Source: Leptospira soteropolitanensis
GTDB lineage: Bacteria > Spirochaetota > Leptospiria > Leptospirales > Leptospiraceae
Assembly (NCBI RefSeq): GCF_026151655.1
Contig: NZ_JAMQPN010000011.1
Span: 1-64,000, forward strand
Length of the DNA: 64,000 nucleotides
Direction of reading: 5' to 3'
In this document: piece after piece, positions 8,655 through 16,369 of the stretch
Numbering within the stretch: the first letter of the stretch is position 1
Layout: each line of letters starts with the position of its first letter
Notes under the pieces: model-generated
Told to the model about the DNA's origin: nothing
What the model saw: the letters and a program-made list of their open reading frames with translations, nothing else
The model's database searches: none
Made by a program: the position numbers and the translations under genes

Positions 8655-8758
8655 AAAGATTGATGAGACATAATTTGTGCGCAAATCCACAAACCCCCGC
8701 CCGAGTTAGGGAGGAGGGGAGTGGCTCGTGGGAAGGTGGCAATTTCCCCTCTAACACA
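8655..8758. repeat. 105-nt direct repeat, copy B
   Basis: Second copy of the repeat at 7840-7944, in the same orientation, about 815 nt away. The block from AATCCACAAACCCCCGCCCG through CTCTAACACA is almost unchanged. Within it GTTAGGG and CCCTCTAAC form an imperfect inverted pair. It ends about 120 nt before the start of the alpha/beta hydrolase gene. Confidence 0.85.
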
Positions 8759-8880
8759 TCCCAAAACATTTGAAAACGAACTTCCGAATTCTCACATTTT
8801 TTTTAAAATATTTTCGCTTTTTTGCCGGAACTTGTCCAGTATTTCCACCTTCGTTTGCTATAGAGAGAAAGGAGATCCGT

Positions 8881-9888
8881 ATGTTCCAAAAGAAAGCAGC
8901 GTTACGACGTCTTTGGCAAAAACGGCCAAGTTTATGGAGGTTCGGAATTTTCACAGCTACGATCAATCTAATGGTTCTTTCTATTTTTGCATTCGGAATT
9001 TGGTCGGCAAGTAACCAAATTCTTTTCCCGAAATGGAAAGGTATCACGAAAGATTTTTTGGAATGTAGTTCTTTAGGAGAAAGACTTTGGGGGAAATTTT
9101 GTGGGAATATTCGACTAACAAAAGAATTCGAATTTCGAGAAGTATCCATTCGCTCTTTCAATGGATATGAGTTACCCGGATGGTTTGTACCGGCACTTGC
9201 TAACGGAGTAGGATTCCAAAAAGGTGTGATTCTCCTTGTACATGGAGGAGGGGCCGATAGGCGCGAGCTCACCCGTTTTATTCCATTCTATCTCAATCAA
9301 GGATTTGATGTTTTTAGTTTTGATTTATCTTGTCATGGTGAAGCACCGTGCCAATTTCCTGGTTTAAGTTTTGGAAATCGAGAATCTGTCGATGTTTTAT
9401 CAGCATACCTGTATCTTTCGAAAAAATATCAGAATATTCTAATGATGGGATCTTCCGTAGGAGCAACTTCCATATTAATTTCTCTTCCGTTTTTGGAACA
9501 AGTAAAGGGACTTGTTTTGGAAAATCCTATGTTAAGTTTCCATCGATTGATTTTGGACTCACCAGAGTCATCTGGTTTACCACATTGGATGGTTCAAACA
9601 CTAATAGAGTTAGTCACGATTCGAGGAAAATTCGATACATTACTCAGTCCTGAAAATTCTTTACCTTTGGCTGCAAATGTGCCTCTATTGATCATTCATA
9701 GTAAAAATGATATGGTTGTATCTTACCAACATTCAATTGCGCTGGCCAAACTTTATTCAGGACCAAGCGAAGTATGGTTTCCTGATTTGGGATCTCATGG
9801 GATGGTTTGGGAGGCAAACCAAGTCGAATATGAAATGAGGGTTCGAGATTTTATTCAAAGAAATACAAATGATAGGAAAACGAGGTAG
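8881..9888 (+). CDS. Alpha/beta hydrolase, membrane-anchored
   Basis: A 335-residue hydrolase. An N-terminal membrane segment lies at about residues 21-40 (ATINLMVLSIFAFGIWSA), so the catalytic domain is probably periplasmic. The fold signatures are LVHGGGADRRE (oxyanion region, about residue 120), the nucleophile elbow GSSVGATS (G-x-S-x-G), HSKNDMVVS (acid region) and SHGMVW (catalytic His near the C-terminus). I chose the ATG at 8881 because AAGGAG lies 6-8 nt upstream; the longer open frame to 8770 lacks a ribosome-binding site. The substrate is unknown. The gene is followed by the DGPF protein after 3 nt and then by the ECF sigma factor, so it is probably cotranscribed with them. Confidence 0.85.
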   Translation: MFQKKAALRRLWQKRPSLWRFGIFTATINLMVLSIFAFGIWSASNQILFPKWKGITKDFLECSSLGERLWGKFCGNIRLTKEFEFREVSIRSFNGYELPGWFVPALANGVGFQKGVILLVHGGGADRRELTRFIPFYLNQGFDVFSFDLSCHGEAPCQFPGLSFGNRESVDVLSAYLYLSKKYQNILMMGSSVGATSILISLPFLEQVKGLVLENPMLSFHRLILDSPESSGLPHWMVQTLIELVTIRGKFDTLLSPENSLPLAANVPLLIIHSKNDMVVSYQHSIALAKLYSGPSEVWFPDLGSHGMVWEANQVEYEMRVRDFIQRNTNDRKTR

Positions 9889-9891
9889 AAA

Positions 9892-10248
9892 GTGGAAGAA
9901 TACTTAATTCTAATGCGTTTAGACATACTTACAAAGGAAGCCCAACCATCGCCTGAACAATTGCAAATTTACATGCAACAATACCAAGAATGGGTAAATA
10001 GCATCGTGGAAAAGAAAAAATTTAAGTCAGGGACTGCTTTGTCTACAGAGGGGCGGGTCATTCAATCAGACCATCTGATCACCGATGGTCCTTATGTGGA
10101 AACAAAGGAATCTCTCGCAGGTTTTATTATCATTATTGCAAATGATTTTGATGATGCTGCAAATATTGCCAAAGATTGTCCTATTTTAATGGGGCCTGGA
10201 AATAGTGTAGAGGTTCGAAAGATAGTCGGAATACATCTGGAGGATTAA
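9892..10248 (+). CDS. DGPF/YCII-related protein
   Basis: A 118-residue YCII-related protein starting at GTG, 3 nt after the hydrolase stop. The family signature is visible as ITDGPYVETKESLAGF at about residues 61-76 (the DGPF motif, here DGPY), followed by ANIAKDCP and an EVRKI-type strand. Proteins of this group are typically encoded beside ECF42 sigma factors, exactly as here. The biochemical role is not established; involvement in signalling or an enzymatic step linked to the sigma factor is inference. Confidence 0.9.
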   Translation: MEEYLILMRLDILTKEAQPSPEQLQIYMQQYQEWVNSIVEKKKFKSGTALSTEGRVIQSDHLITDGPYVETKESLAGFIIIIANDFDDAANIAKDCPILMGPGNSVEVRKIVGIHLED

Positions 10249-10274
10249 TTGGATAAATTGTATATTCTGAATTA

Positions 10275-11495
10275 ATGAAAAATCAATCTGAGCTTTTGCC
10301 GCATTTGTTTCGAACTGAGTATTCAAAAATCATTTCGGTTCTTTGTAAACAATTTGGTTTTTATCAGATAGAGATAGCGGAAGATATAACAAGTGAAACT
10401 TTTTTGACGGCTTCACACGCCTGGGGAATTCATGGTATTCCAGAGAATCCTATCGCTTGGTTATATGTAGTTGCTAAAAATAAAGCTAAAAATCTGATTT
10501 ATAGAGATTCTATTTTGCAAAAAAAAGTTCTCCCTCTTTATCAAAGGGAAAGTTTTGTTACTGATCCAGAATTGGATCTTTCAGAGGAAAACATAAAAGA
10601 CAGCCAATTAAGAATGATTTTTGCTGTGGCACATCCATCTATTCCTTTGGAGTCGCAAATTGGTTTATCGCTAAGAATTTTATGTGGATTTGGAATTGAT
10701 GAAATAGCAAGGGCTTTCCTATCGAACCGCGAAACAATTAACAAAAGGTTACTTCGCGCAAAAAAAAAACTTAGAGAAAACAATGCCACTCTGGAATTTC
10801 CAAATTCTTTTGAGTTGGAGGAAAGGCTTTCTTCTGTGCTTCGGACCATTTATTTATTGTTCAACGAAGGATATTTTTCTCAAACTCAAGATAGTATCCT
10901 TCGTAAAGATTTATGTTTGGAGGCGATTCGACTATGCTCTCTTTTATTGGAAAATACAGATACTAACACCTCTGAAGCAAATGCTCTTCTTGCCCTTCTT
11001 TGTTTTCATATTTCAAGATTTGAGGCAAGAATCGATAGAGAAGGTGAGATGATACTTTATGGAGATCAGAATAGGGAACTTTGGAATCAAGATTTCATTA
11101 AAAAGGGAGAGTATTTCTTTTTTCAGTCAAATTTAGTACCAAAATTTTCTAAATACCATTTAGAGGCAGCGATTGCATATTGGCATACACGCCCAGAAGA
11201 AACGGAAAGAAAATGGGATTTCATTTTCCAGCTTTATACGGGCTTATTGGAAATAGAACCCTCCCCATTATTATTATTAAATAGGGCCTATGCACTATTT
11301 AAGGTAAAGGGAAGAGATGCTGCGCTAAAAGAACTTAAAAGTCTGGAACTAAAAAATAATCCTTATTATTTTTTCCTATTGGGAGAATTACATTCAGAAT
11401 TAGAACCGGAAAACGCAAAGATATACTATAACAAGGCACTGGTCTTTGCAAAGACTGAATTTGATAAGAAGTTGATTCGAAAGCGGATAGTTTGA
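10275..11495 (+). CDS. ECF42-type RNA polymerase sigma factor with C-terminal TPR-like extension
   Basis: A 406-residue sigma factor. The sigma-2 region lies at about residues 10-75 (EDITSETFLTASHAW) and sigma-4 at about 115-165 (CGFGIDEIARAFLSNRETINKRLLRAKKKLRE). It is followed by a long helical extension of about 230 residues containing ILYLLFNEGYF-like and NRAYALFKVKGRDAALKEL segments, the tetratricopeptide-like domain of ECF42. Length, extension and the neighbouring DGPF gene together identify ECF42. These sigma factors have no classical anti-sigma factor; the extension is thought to regulate them. It lies 26 nt downstream of the DGPF gene, in one operon with the hydrolase. Confidence 0.92.
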   Translation: MKNQSELLPHLFRTEYSKIISVLCKQFGFYQIEIAEDITSETFLTASHAWGIHGIPENPIAWLYVVAKNKAKNLIYRDSILQKKVLPLYQRESFVTDPELDLSEENIKDSQLRMIFAVAHPSIPLESQIGLSLRILCGFGIDEIARAFLSNRETINKRLLRAKKKLRENNATLEFPNSFELEERLSSVLRTIYLLFNEGYFSQTQDSILRKDLCLEAIRLCSLLLENTDTNTSEANALLALLCFHISRFEARIDREGEMILYGDQNRELWNQDFIKKGEYFFFQSNLVPKFSKYHLEAAIAYWHTRPEETERKWDFIFQLYTGLLEIEPSPLLLLNRAYALFKVKGRDAALKELKSLELKNNPYYFFLLGELHSELEPENAKIYYNKALVFAKTEFDKKLIRKRIV

Positions 11496-11678
11496 TTTGA
11501 TAATTTATGATATGAGTTCAGTCAGTAGCAGATGAATCTACGATGATACTTACAAATTGTATCAGAATATTAGGTATTTTTTGTCACACTCACTTTCTTG
11601 AAACGATCCTATTTCAATTGTTAATGTTCCGAGATCGCTTGGTAAAGTTTGTTTAACTGTAAGCCACAATTTGGACAA

Positions 11679-11855
11679 TTAGATCCAGATAGTAAAAGCA
11701 AACCAAAGAACGCTTCCTACGTTGAACCATGCCATTTCCCATGCCCCTACAATCCAAAAGAAAAAAATAAACGTAAAGTGAATGAGACCCGCTAAAACAT
11801 AAATAGAATTTGTTGCTACATAATACCTTTGGTAGCGGAGTCCATCAAGCCGTTG
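11679..11855 (-). pseudogene. Remnant of a multi-pass membrane protein N-terminus
   Basis: On the minus strand a 58-codon open stretch without a plausible start encodes RYQRYYVATNSIYVLAGLIH, followed by FFFWIVGAWEMAWFNVGS. This resembles the membrane-sensor N-terminus of leptospiral signalling proteins such as cyclases, with two hydrophobic segments, and ends at TAA (11679-11681). No downstream signalling domain follows. It is best read as a decayed gene fragment in the 537-nt region between two sigma-factor genes; the rest of that region holds nothing I can name. Confidence 0.5.
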
Positions 11856-12032
11856 CTAATTGGAATTTAACTAGAAGATGAATCGATAGATTTTGAAAGT
11901 AGAAGGCCTTGTGGCATTCAAACTTTTTTTTTCTGTTGGCAAAGTGGGGGAATTTTCGTAATTTCAACTAATTCCAATGGAAATTTCTTTTTTTTTAGAA
12001 CTAAATTTCGGTGAACTGGGACGTTTGTACGT

Positions 12033-12611
12033 ATGAAAGACAATTCCTATCTTGAACTTTTAGACCTGACAAAATCCGGTAACCTACGTGCCTGGACGGA
12101 TCTACAAAATCGATTTTCTCATTTTGCCAATCAATTTGCTTATAAGATTCTAAAAGATGCAGACCTTTCCCAAGATGTCGTCCAGGAATCTTTCTGGGAT
12201 TTGTATCAAAATTTAGAAAAAATCACCACGCCAGAGGCTTTTCCATCTTTATTGAAAAGAACTGTCATTAAACATGTAGACCGCATTTTGCGAAAGAAGG
12301 AGTCCCAGAATTTGGTTTTTGTGGATCCAATCCAAATAGAACAAAACTCCGGAGGATTAGATGTTTCCTATCTAGAAAAGGAGTGTATTGAAACAATTGA
12401 ACAAAATGTCAAAAAACTGGAACCAGAAGACCAAAAGTTAATCGAACTCTACTACTACCAAAATTATTCCTTAGTCGAAATTTCCAAATCAGAAGGGAAA
12501 TCCTTATCTTTTATAAAAAAAAGACATACTCGCGTTAAGAGAATTCTAAGGATTGGAATTGGTGAAACATTCCGGCCAGAAGCAAATTTGAATTTAATGA
12601 TAGCGGCTTAG
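12033..12611 (+). CDS. ECF-type sigma factor upstream of a ClpP paralogue
   Basis: A 192-residue sigma-70 family protein of ECF size. Sigma-2 is seen at about residues 12-80 (LKDADLSQDVVQESFWDLYQ) and sigma-4 at about 125-175 (LEPEDQKLIELYYYQNYSLVEI, then SLSFIKKRHTRVKRIL). No anti-sigma gene is adjacent. Instead a clpP paralogue follows after 9 nt and a metallo-beta-lactamase-fold lipoprotein overlaps that. Regulated proteolysis is a common way to control ECF factors, so the ClpP might act on it; this is inference. Confidence 0.88.
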   Translation: MKDNSYLELLDLTKSGNLRAWTDLQNRFSHFANQFAYKILKDADLSQDVVQESFWDLYQNLEKITTPEAFPSLLKRTVIKHVDRILRKKESQNLVFVDPIQIEQNSGGLDVSYLEKECIETIEQNVKKLEPEDQKLIELYYYQNYSLVEISKSEGKSLSFIKKRHTRVKRILRIGIGETFRPEANLNLMIAA

Positions 12612-12620
12612 GAGATTCAT

Positions 12621-13184
12621 GTGGAAGCAACTCAAGTTTATTCAAATGGACAAATTGAAAATGTTTATCTCGAACAAAGAAAAGTTTTTCTTTGGGGTGA
12701 GGTAAATGACAATTCAGCTCGTTACTTAATTGATCGTTTTTTATATCTGGAAGCATTAGATCCTACAAGACCAATCACTCTTTACATTCACTCTCCTGGG
12801 GGATCAACTTATGCAGGTTTGGCGATTTTGGATGTGATGAATCATCTTCATAATCCTGTACATACTATATGTTTAGGAATGGCTATGTCTTTTGGTGCTG
12901 TTTTACTTCTGGCAGGTGCCAAAGGATATCGTTTTGCTTATCCTCATAGTAAAGTTCTTATTCACCAACCTCATGTTATGGGAGAATTTAAGGGACCTGC
13001 AGAAGATATAAGAATATTTGCTGAATCCGTTAGAAGAGAAAAAGATTTGTTAAATGAAATTATGGCAAAGGCAACGGGACAGCCGATAGAAAAATTAAAG
13101 GAAGATACAGAGCGGGATACTTGGTTTACTGCAAAGGAAGCAATGGATTATGGTATTATCGATAAGATTATTGGAGGTGATTGA
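12621..13184 (+). CDS. clpP: ClpP-family serine protease
   Basis: A 187-residue ClpP. The complete triad is present: Ser90 in GMAMSFGA, His115 in IHQPH and Asp166 in ERDTWFTAKEAMDYG, matching Ser97/His122/Asp171 of the E. coli enzyme. ClpP assembles into a barrel and degrades proteins fed by Clp ATPases. The start is GTG at 12621, with TAGGAG 7 nt upstream; the overlapping ATG at 12619 is out of frame. The nucleophile context AMSFG differs from the usual AASMG, suggesting a secondary paralogue. No clpX follows; neighbours are an ECF sigma factor and a metallo-beta-lactamase-fold lipoprotein, so this is probably not the housekeeping clpP locus. Confidence 0.93.
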   Translation: MEATQVYSNGQIENVYLEQRKVFLWGEVNDNSARYLIDRFLYLEALDPTRPITLYIHSPGGSTYAGLAILDVMNHLHNPVHTICLGMAMSFGAVLLLAGAKGYRFAYPHSKVLIHQPHVMGEFKGPAEDIRIFAESVRREKDLLNEIMAKATGQPIEKLKEDTERDTWFTAKEAMDYGIIDKIIGGD

Positions 13185-14128
13185 TGTTTTTTAAAAGACC
13201 AGTTTTTATCCTTAGTATTATGGGTTTGGTTTTCTCCTGTCAGGTGACGTCCCATAATGTGAAACCATATTTTTCTGATAAAGTGAGTACCACCCTCCCT
13301 GTCTCCATAGATCCAAAAAAGTATGTAGAATTCCAAGTTGTGAAAGTGGCGGATTGGGAATCTTCCCTAGCTGGTCTTTTGGATTTGGATGATCCCAAAG
13401 CAAAGGCAGTCGGATTAAAGGATCGTTTAGAACCAATAGCCATTTATTTCTATCTCGTCAAACATCCAAAATTTGGAACCTATATGATAGATTCCGGTAT
13501 CGGAGAAAATTTCCCCAAGGGTGAAAATGGAAATCGTGTTAATTCCATCGTAGAATCTCAGATGCATTTTGATAAACTCAAAGTTTATGAAACTACAAGA
13601 GCATATTTACAAAAAAACAAAATTGATTTAAAAGGGATTTTTTTCACTCATTTGCATTTGGATCATACTCTTGGAGCTTATGAGATAGATAGAACAGTCC
13701 CTTTTTACGTTGGACCAGGTGAGGTGACAAGTAGACAATTCATCAACCTCTTTGTACAAGGTTCCACCGATCACTTGTTAGGCAAAAATCCGAATCTAAT
13801 CCAGTTTGATTTTGGAAAAAATACCAACGAAATTTTGGTTTTAGATTTTTTTGGTGATAAGAGTTTCTTTGTGCTTTCTGTGCCAGGACATACACCTGGC
13901 AGTTTGGCTTTTTATATTCCAGCAAAAGGTGGTGCTCATTTAGTATTAGGAGATTCCTGTCACACACAATGGGGATGGAAAGAAGGCGTAATTCCTGGTA
14001 AATTCACATCTGATCCAAATCTAAATCGTCAAAGTTTGGATTTTCTAAAAGAAGTCGCGGGAACAAATGTAATTCAGTTTGTTTATCCAGGCCACCAAGA
14101 AAGGATCTCTCAAACCTTAAAAAAATAA
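13184..14128 (+). CDS. Metallo-beta-lactamase-fold lipoprotein
   Basis: A 314-residue exported hydrolase. Residues 1-19 form a lipoprotein signal (LSIMGLVFSC, with Cys as likely lipidation site). The metal-binding motif THLHLDHTLG (HxHxDH) lies at about residue 160, PGHTPGS at about 235, LGDSCH at about 258 and a final PGHQE histidine at about 305; these form a dizinc site like that of AHL lactonases and related enzymes. Substrate unknown. The ATG overlaps the clpP stop by one nucleotide (TGATG), and GGAGGTG gives a strong ribosome-binding site, so it belongs to the sigma-clpP operon. Confidence 0.9.
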   Translation: MFFKRPVFILSIMGLVFSCQVTSHNVKPYFSDKVSTTLPVSIDPKKYVEFQVVKVADWESSLAGLLDLDDPKAKAVGLKDRLEPIAIYFYLVKHPKFGTYMIDSGIGENFPKGENGNRVNSIVESQMHFDKLKVYETTRAYLQKNKIDLKGIFFTHLHLDHTLGAYEIDRTVPFYVGPGEVTSRQFINLFVQGSTDHLLGKNPNLIQFDFGKNTNEILVLDFFGDKSFFVLSVPGHTPGSLAFYIPAKGGAHLVLGDSCHTQWGWKEGVIPGKFTSDPNLNRQSLDFLKEVAGTNVIQFVYPGHQERISQTLKK

Positions 14129-14265
14129 TTGATTCTTTTTTTTCCATTTTTACTCCCTCTTTTTATTGAAATAATTTCACTATAATTTCTTTAAAAAGAG
14201 GAAATTGGTTTGTGTACTTTCTGTTCGAAAGAAATACATACATTGTAAAAAGGAAAACACTCGGG

Positions 14266-15513
14266 ATGATACGAAAGCCAATCGACAAACACTGGAGAAA
14301 CTTTCTATGTATTTGCCTGATTCCATTCTTAGTTTTTCAATGCAGACTGAATGGATTGAAAAATGACTGTGATCCGAATCATCCTTCCTATATACAAACT
14401 TTAACCATACTACTCGGTGTTAGCGATAGTGCTTATTTCTGTGGTAAAGTGGTCCAAAGTCCTTTCGTTAAGAAACTCAAAATTCCTCGTTTTTTAATTG
14501 TTACAAATGTAGGTTTGAATTCGGCTACAAGTAGTATCAGTGTTTTTCGGATAAACCCAAATACCGGAGAAATATCACAGGTTTCTGGTTCTCCCTTCCA
14601 ACTGACCGATCGTCCTCGTTTTTCAGCGACCAATTCCACAGGTACTGTTGTGTATGTGCCAAACATTGGAAATAAATCAATTTCCGTACTCAATCTAAAT
14701 CCAGAAACAGGAAGTTTATCTTTAAAACATTCTGATTTAGTCCTTTCTTCGACTCCATACTCACTTGCTTTAGATCCGAATGGAAAGTACTTATTTGCAA
14801 GTTCTGAACAAAACCCAGAAATTCACCGGATGGCTATCGATTCTTCGGATCAATTGACAATCCTAACACCTGCTATGCCAACCTCAAATCCCTCAGGGGG
14901 GTCCGTGGGGAGACTTAGTTTTGATTCTAAGGGTAAACATTTGTATGTCGGACTGACAAGTGCGCCTGGAAACAACGCAGGGATCCAAGTTTTTTCTCTG
15001 GATTCATCAACGGGGAGTTTAAGCTCTATTAATGTTTACGTAACAGGCATCAATAATCTTTCTCTTGGAATTTCTGCTAACGGTCAGTTTGTTTATGGAT
15101 CAAATTATACATCTGAAAATGTTTTTCCCTTTTTGCGAGATGTAAATACGGGAACACTCAGTATACAAACTAGTATTTCTGCAGGAGTGGCACCGGGATA
15201 TACCATTGTAGATCCACTCAACCGATTTGTTTATGTTGCTAATAGCGGTACAGGTCAGGGGACAATTTCTGCCTATTCCATTCAGCCTACCAATGGAACA
15301 TTAGCGCCCGTTAATGGGTCCCCTTTTTCTACGGGTTTCAGTCCGATCGGTCTTAGTATCGATCCGAGCGGAAAATATTTGTATTCTTCCAATACGGAAG
15401 GAGGAAATATCGCTGGATTTTCCATTAGCGAAAATGGAGCTCTAATCCCGCTCGCTGGATTTCCAGTAACAGCAGGAACAAGTCCATTTTCCATTGAAAT
15501 TGTTTCTTATTAA
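14266..15513 (+). CDS. Beta-propeller (lactonase/YncE-like) lipoprotein
   Basis: A 415-residue lipoprotein with signal NFLCICLIPFLVFQC. From about residue 75 on it consists of propeller blades with recurring units such as SVFRINPNTGEISQVSGSPF, LALDPNGKYLFASS and SIDPSGKYLYSSN, the pattern of the seven-bladed lactonase fold (6-phosphogluconolactonase-like family). Surface-attached members rarely have a proven enzyme activity. A perfect TATAAT lies at 14181-14186. An in-frame GTG at 14212 with AGAGG upstream could add 18 residues, but the ATG at 14266 gives the more normal signal peptide. It is a monocistronic gene followed by a terminator. Confidence 0.85.
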   Translation: MIRKPIDKHWRNFLCICLIPFLVFQCRLNGLKNDCDPNHPSYIQTLTILLGVSDSAYFCGKVVQSPFVKKLKIPRFLIVTNVGLNSATSSISVFRINPNTGEISQVSGSPFQLTDRPRFSATNSTGTVVYVPNIGNKSISVLNLNPETGSLSLKHSDLVLSSTPYSLALDPNGKYLFASSEQNPEIHRMAIDSSDQLTILTPAMPTSNPSGGSVGRLSFDSKGKHLYVGLTSAPGNNAGIQVFSLDSSTGSLSSINVYVTGINNLSLGISANGQFVYGSNYTSENVFPFLRDVNTGTLSIQTSISAGVAPGYTIVDPLNRFVYVANSGTGQGTISAYSIQPTNGTLAPVNGSPFSTGFSPIGLSIDPSGKYLYSSNTEGGNIAGFSISENGALIPLAGFPVTAGTSPFSIEIVSY

Positions 15514-15516
15514 GTT

Positions 15517-15558
15517 TGATTTATAGAGGTTAGCATCTAATAAATCAGATTTTACTTT
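15517..15558 (+). terminator. Intrinsic terminator after the propeller gene
   Basis: TGATTTAT-AGA and TCT-A-ATAAATCA form an 11-bp stem with one bulged base and an 8-nt loop (15517-15547), followed by a T-rich stretch (GATTTTACTTTTT). It starts 3 nt after the stop codon. Confidence 0.55.
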
Positions 15559-15577
15559 TTGATGAAATCCTATCTTT

Positions 15578-16264
15578 TTAGTCCCCACCTTCCATGAAAA
15601 AAATCATCATCCAGTTTTTGTTTTTCTTTGAAAATCCAACACGGTGGTCCATTGGGCTTCTCAAATATTGTTCGCAAATATAACCTACTTGGCCATCCGA
15701 AATACATACTTTTTTCCAATTACATGGTTCGTTTGGATTTGCCTTTATATTAGTTTCGTCATACTCGTTTTTTACGAATTCCCAGCTAAGTTGTGTTAGT
15801 ATTGTACCTTGTTTGGAAGGTTTGTTTCTTATGTTGACAGTATTTCCTGTGATGAGTGAAAAACTATAGGAATCAATGGATTCTGGTGTAAGATTAAACA
15901 AAAAGGGTGCAGACCAAATATTGTCTTTATAGGTAAAACCAAGATTAATGGTTTGAGATAAAACATTCCAAAAGTCAGAATTTTTAGGATTTTTATCAAG
16001 TTTCCAGTATTTTAGAAATTTTCCTTTTCCCATCCCGTCTTCCGAAAACGCGAAGGAAATTTGAGGATCCACTATCGATTCAATAAATTTTACATCTTTG
16101 TCTTTTACCGATTTTTCTAACTTCTGTTTGAAGGAAAAAAAATCTTTATCTTCTCTGGAGGTATCAACTGGTTTTAGAAATACAGGTTCGAACGGTTCAC
16201 AAGGTAGTAGTGGAGAATAAAAAGATGTGAGTAAAATAGATATAACAATGATCTGCGGTTTCAT
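15578..16264 (-). CDS. Exported SH3-domain protein of unknown function
   Basis: A 228-residue protein with a signal peptide (MKPQIIVISILLTSFYSPLL). Residues about 145-200 look like a bacterial SH3 domain: LITGNTVNIRNKPSKQGTIL, a cysteine-containing WKKVCISDGQVGYICEQYL and the final strand. The upstream part (residues 30-140) contains a DPQISFAF-type segment seen in other leptospiral proteins but has no name I can give. I chose the ATG at 16262-16264 since it starts directly at the signal peptide. Such SH3 domains often bind cell wall. Confidence 0.7.
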   Translation of the reverse strand: MKPQIIVISILLTSFYSPLLPCEPFEPVFLKPVDTSREDKDFFSFKQKLEKSVKDKDVKFIESIVDPQISFAFSEDGMGKGKFLKYWKLDKNPKNSDFWNVLSQTINLGFTYKDNIWSAPFLFNLTPESIDSYSFSLITGNTVNIRNKPSKQGTILTQLSWEFVKNEYDETNIKANPNEPCNWKKVCISDGQVGYICEQYLRSPMDHRVGFSKKNKNWMMIFFMEGGD

Positions 16265-16369
16265 AGAAATTTTTAATTTCCTTATTTGTCTAGAATGTTC
16301 TAAATGATATAAGAATATCTGAAAAAACAATCAATTTTTATCGAGAGTTTTGATTTGGCGGAGTTTAAG

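Noticed and set aside
7840..8758. Integron attC sites flanking the ester-cyclase-like gene
   Set aside because: GTTAGGC and CTCTAAC resemble core sites, but the order is GTT...AAC, the reverse of attC (which runs RYYYAAC...GTTRRRY), and no integrase gene is present.
8770..8880. Longer N-terminus for the alpha/beta hydrolase
   Set aside because: The 37 extra residues have no ribosome-binding site, whereas ATG 8881 has AAGGAG at a good distance.
11598..11693. Short minus-strand frame encoding a CPNCG zinc-ribbon-like tail next to the membrane-sensor remnant
   Set aside because: Only about 31 codons with no start; too short to distinguish from chance, though it could be another decayed gene end.
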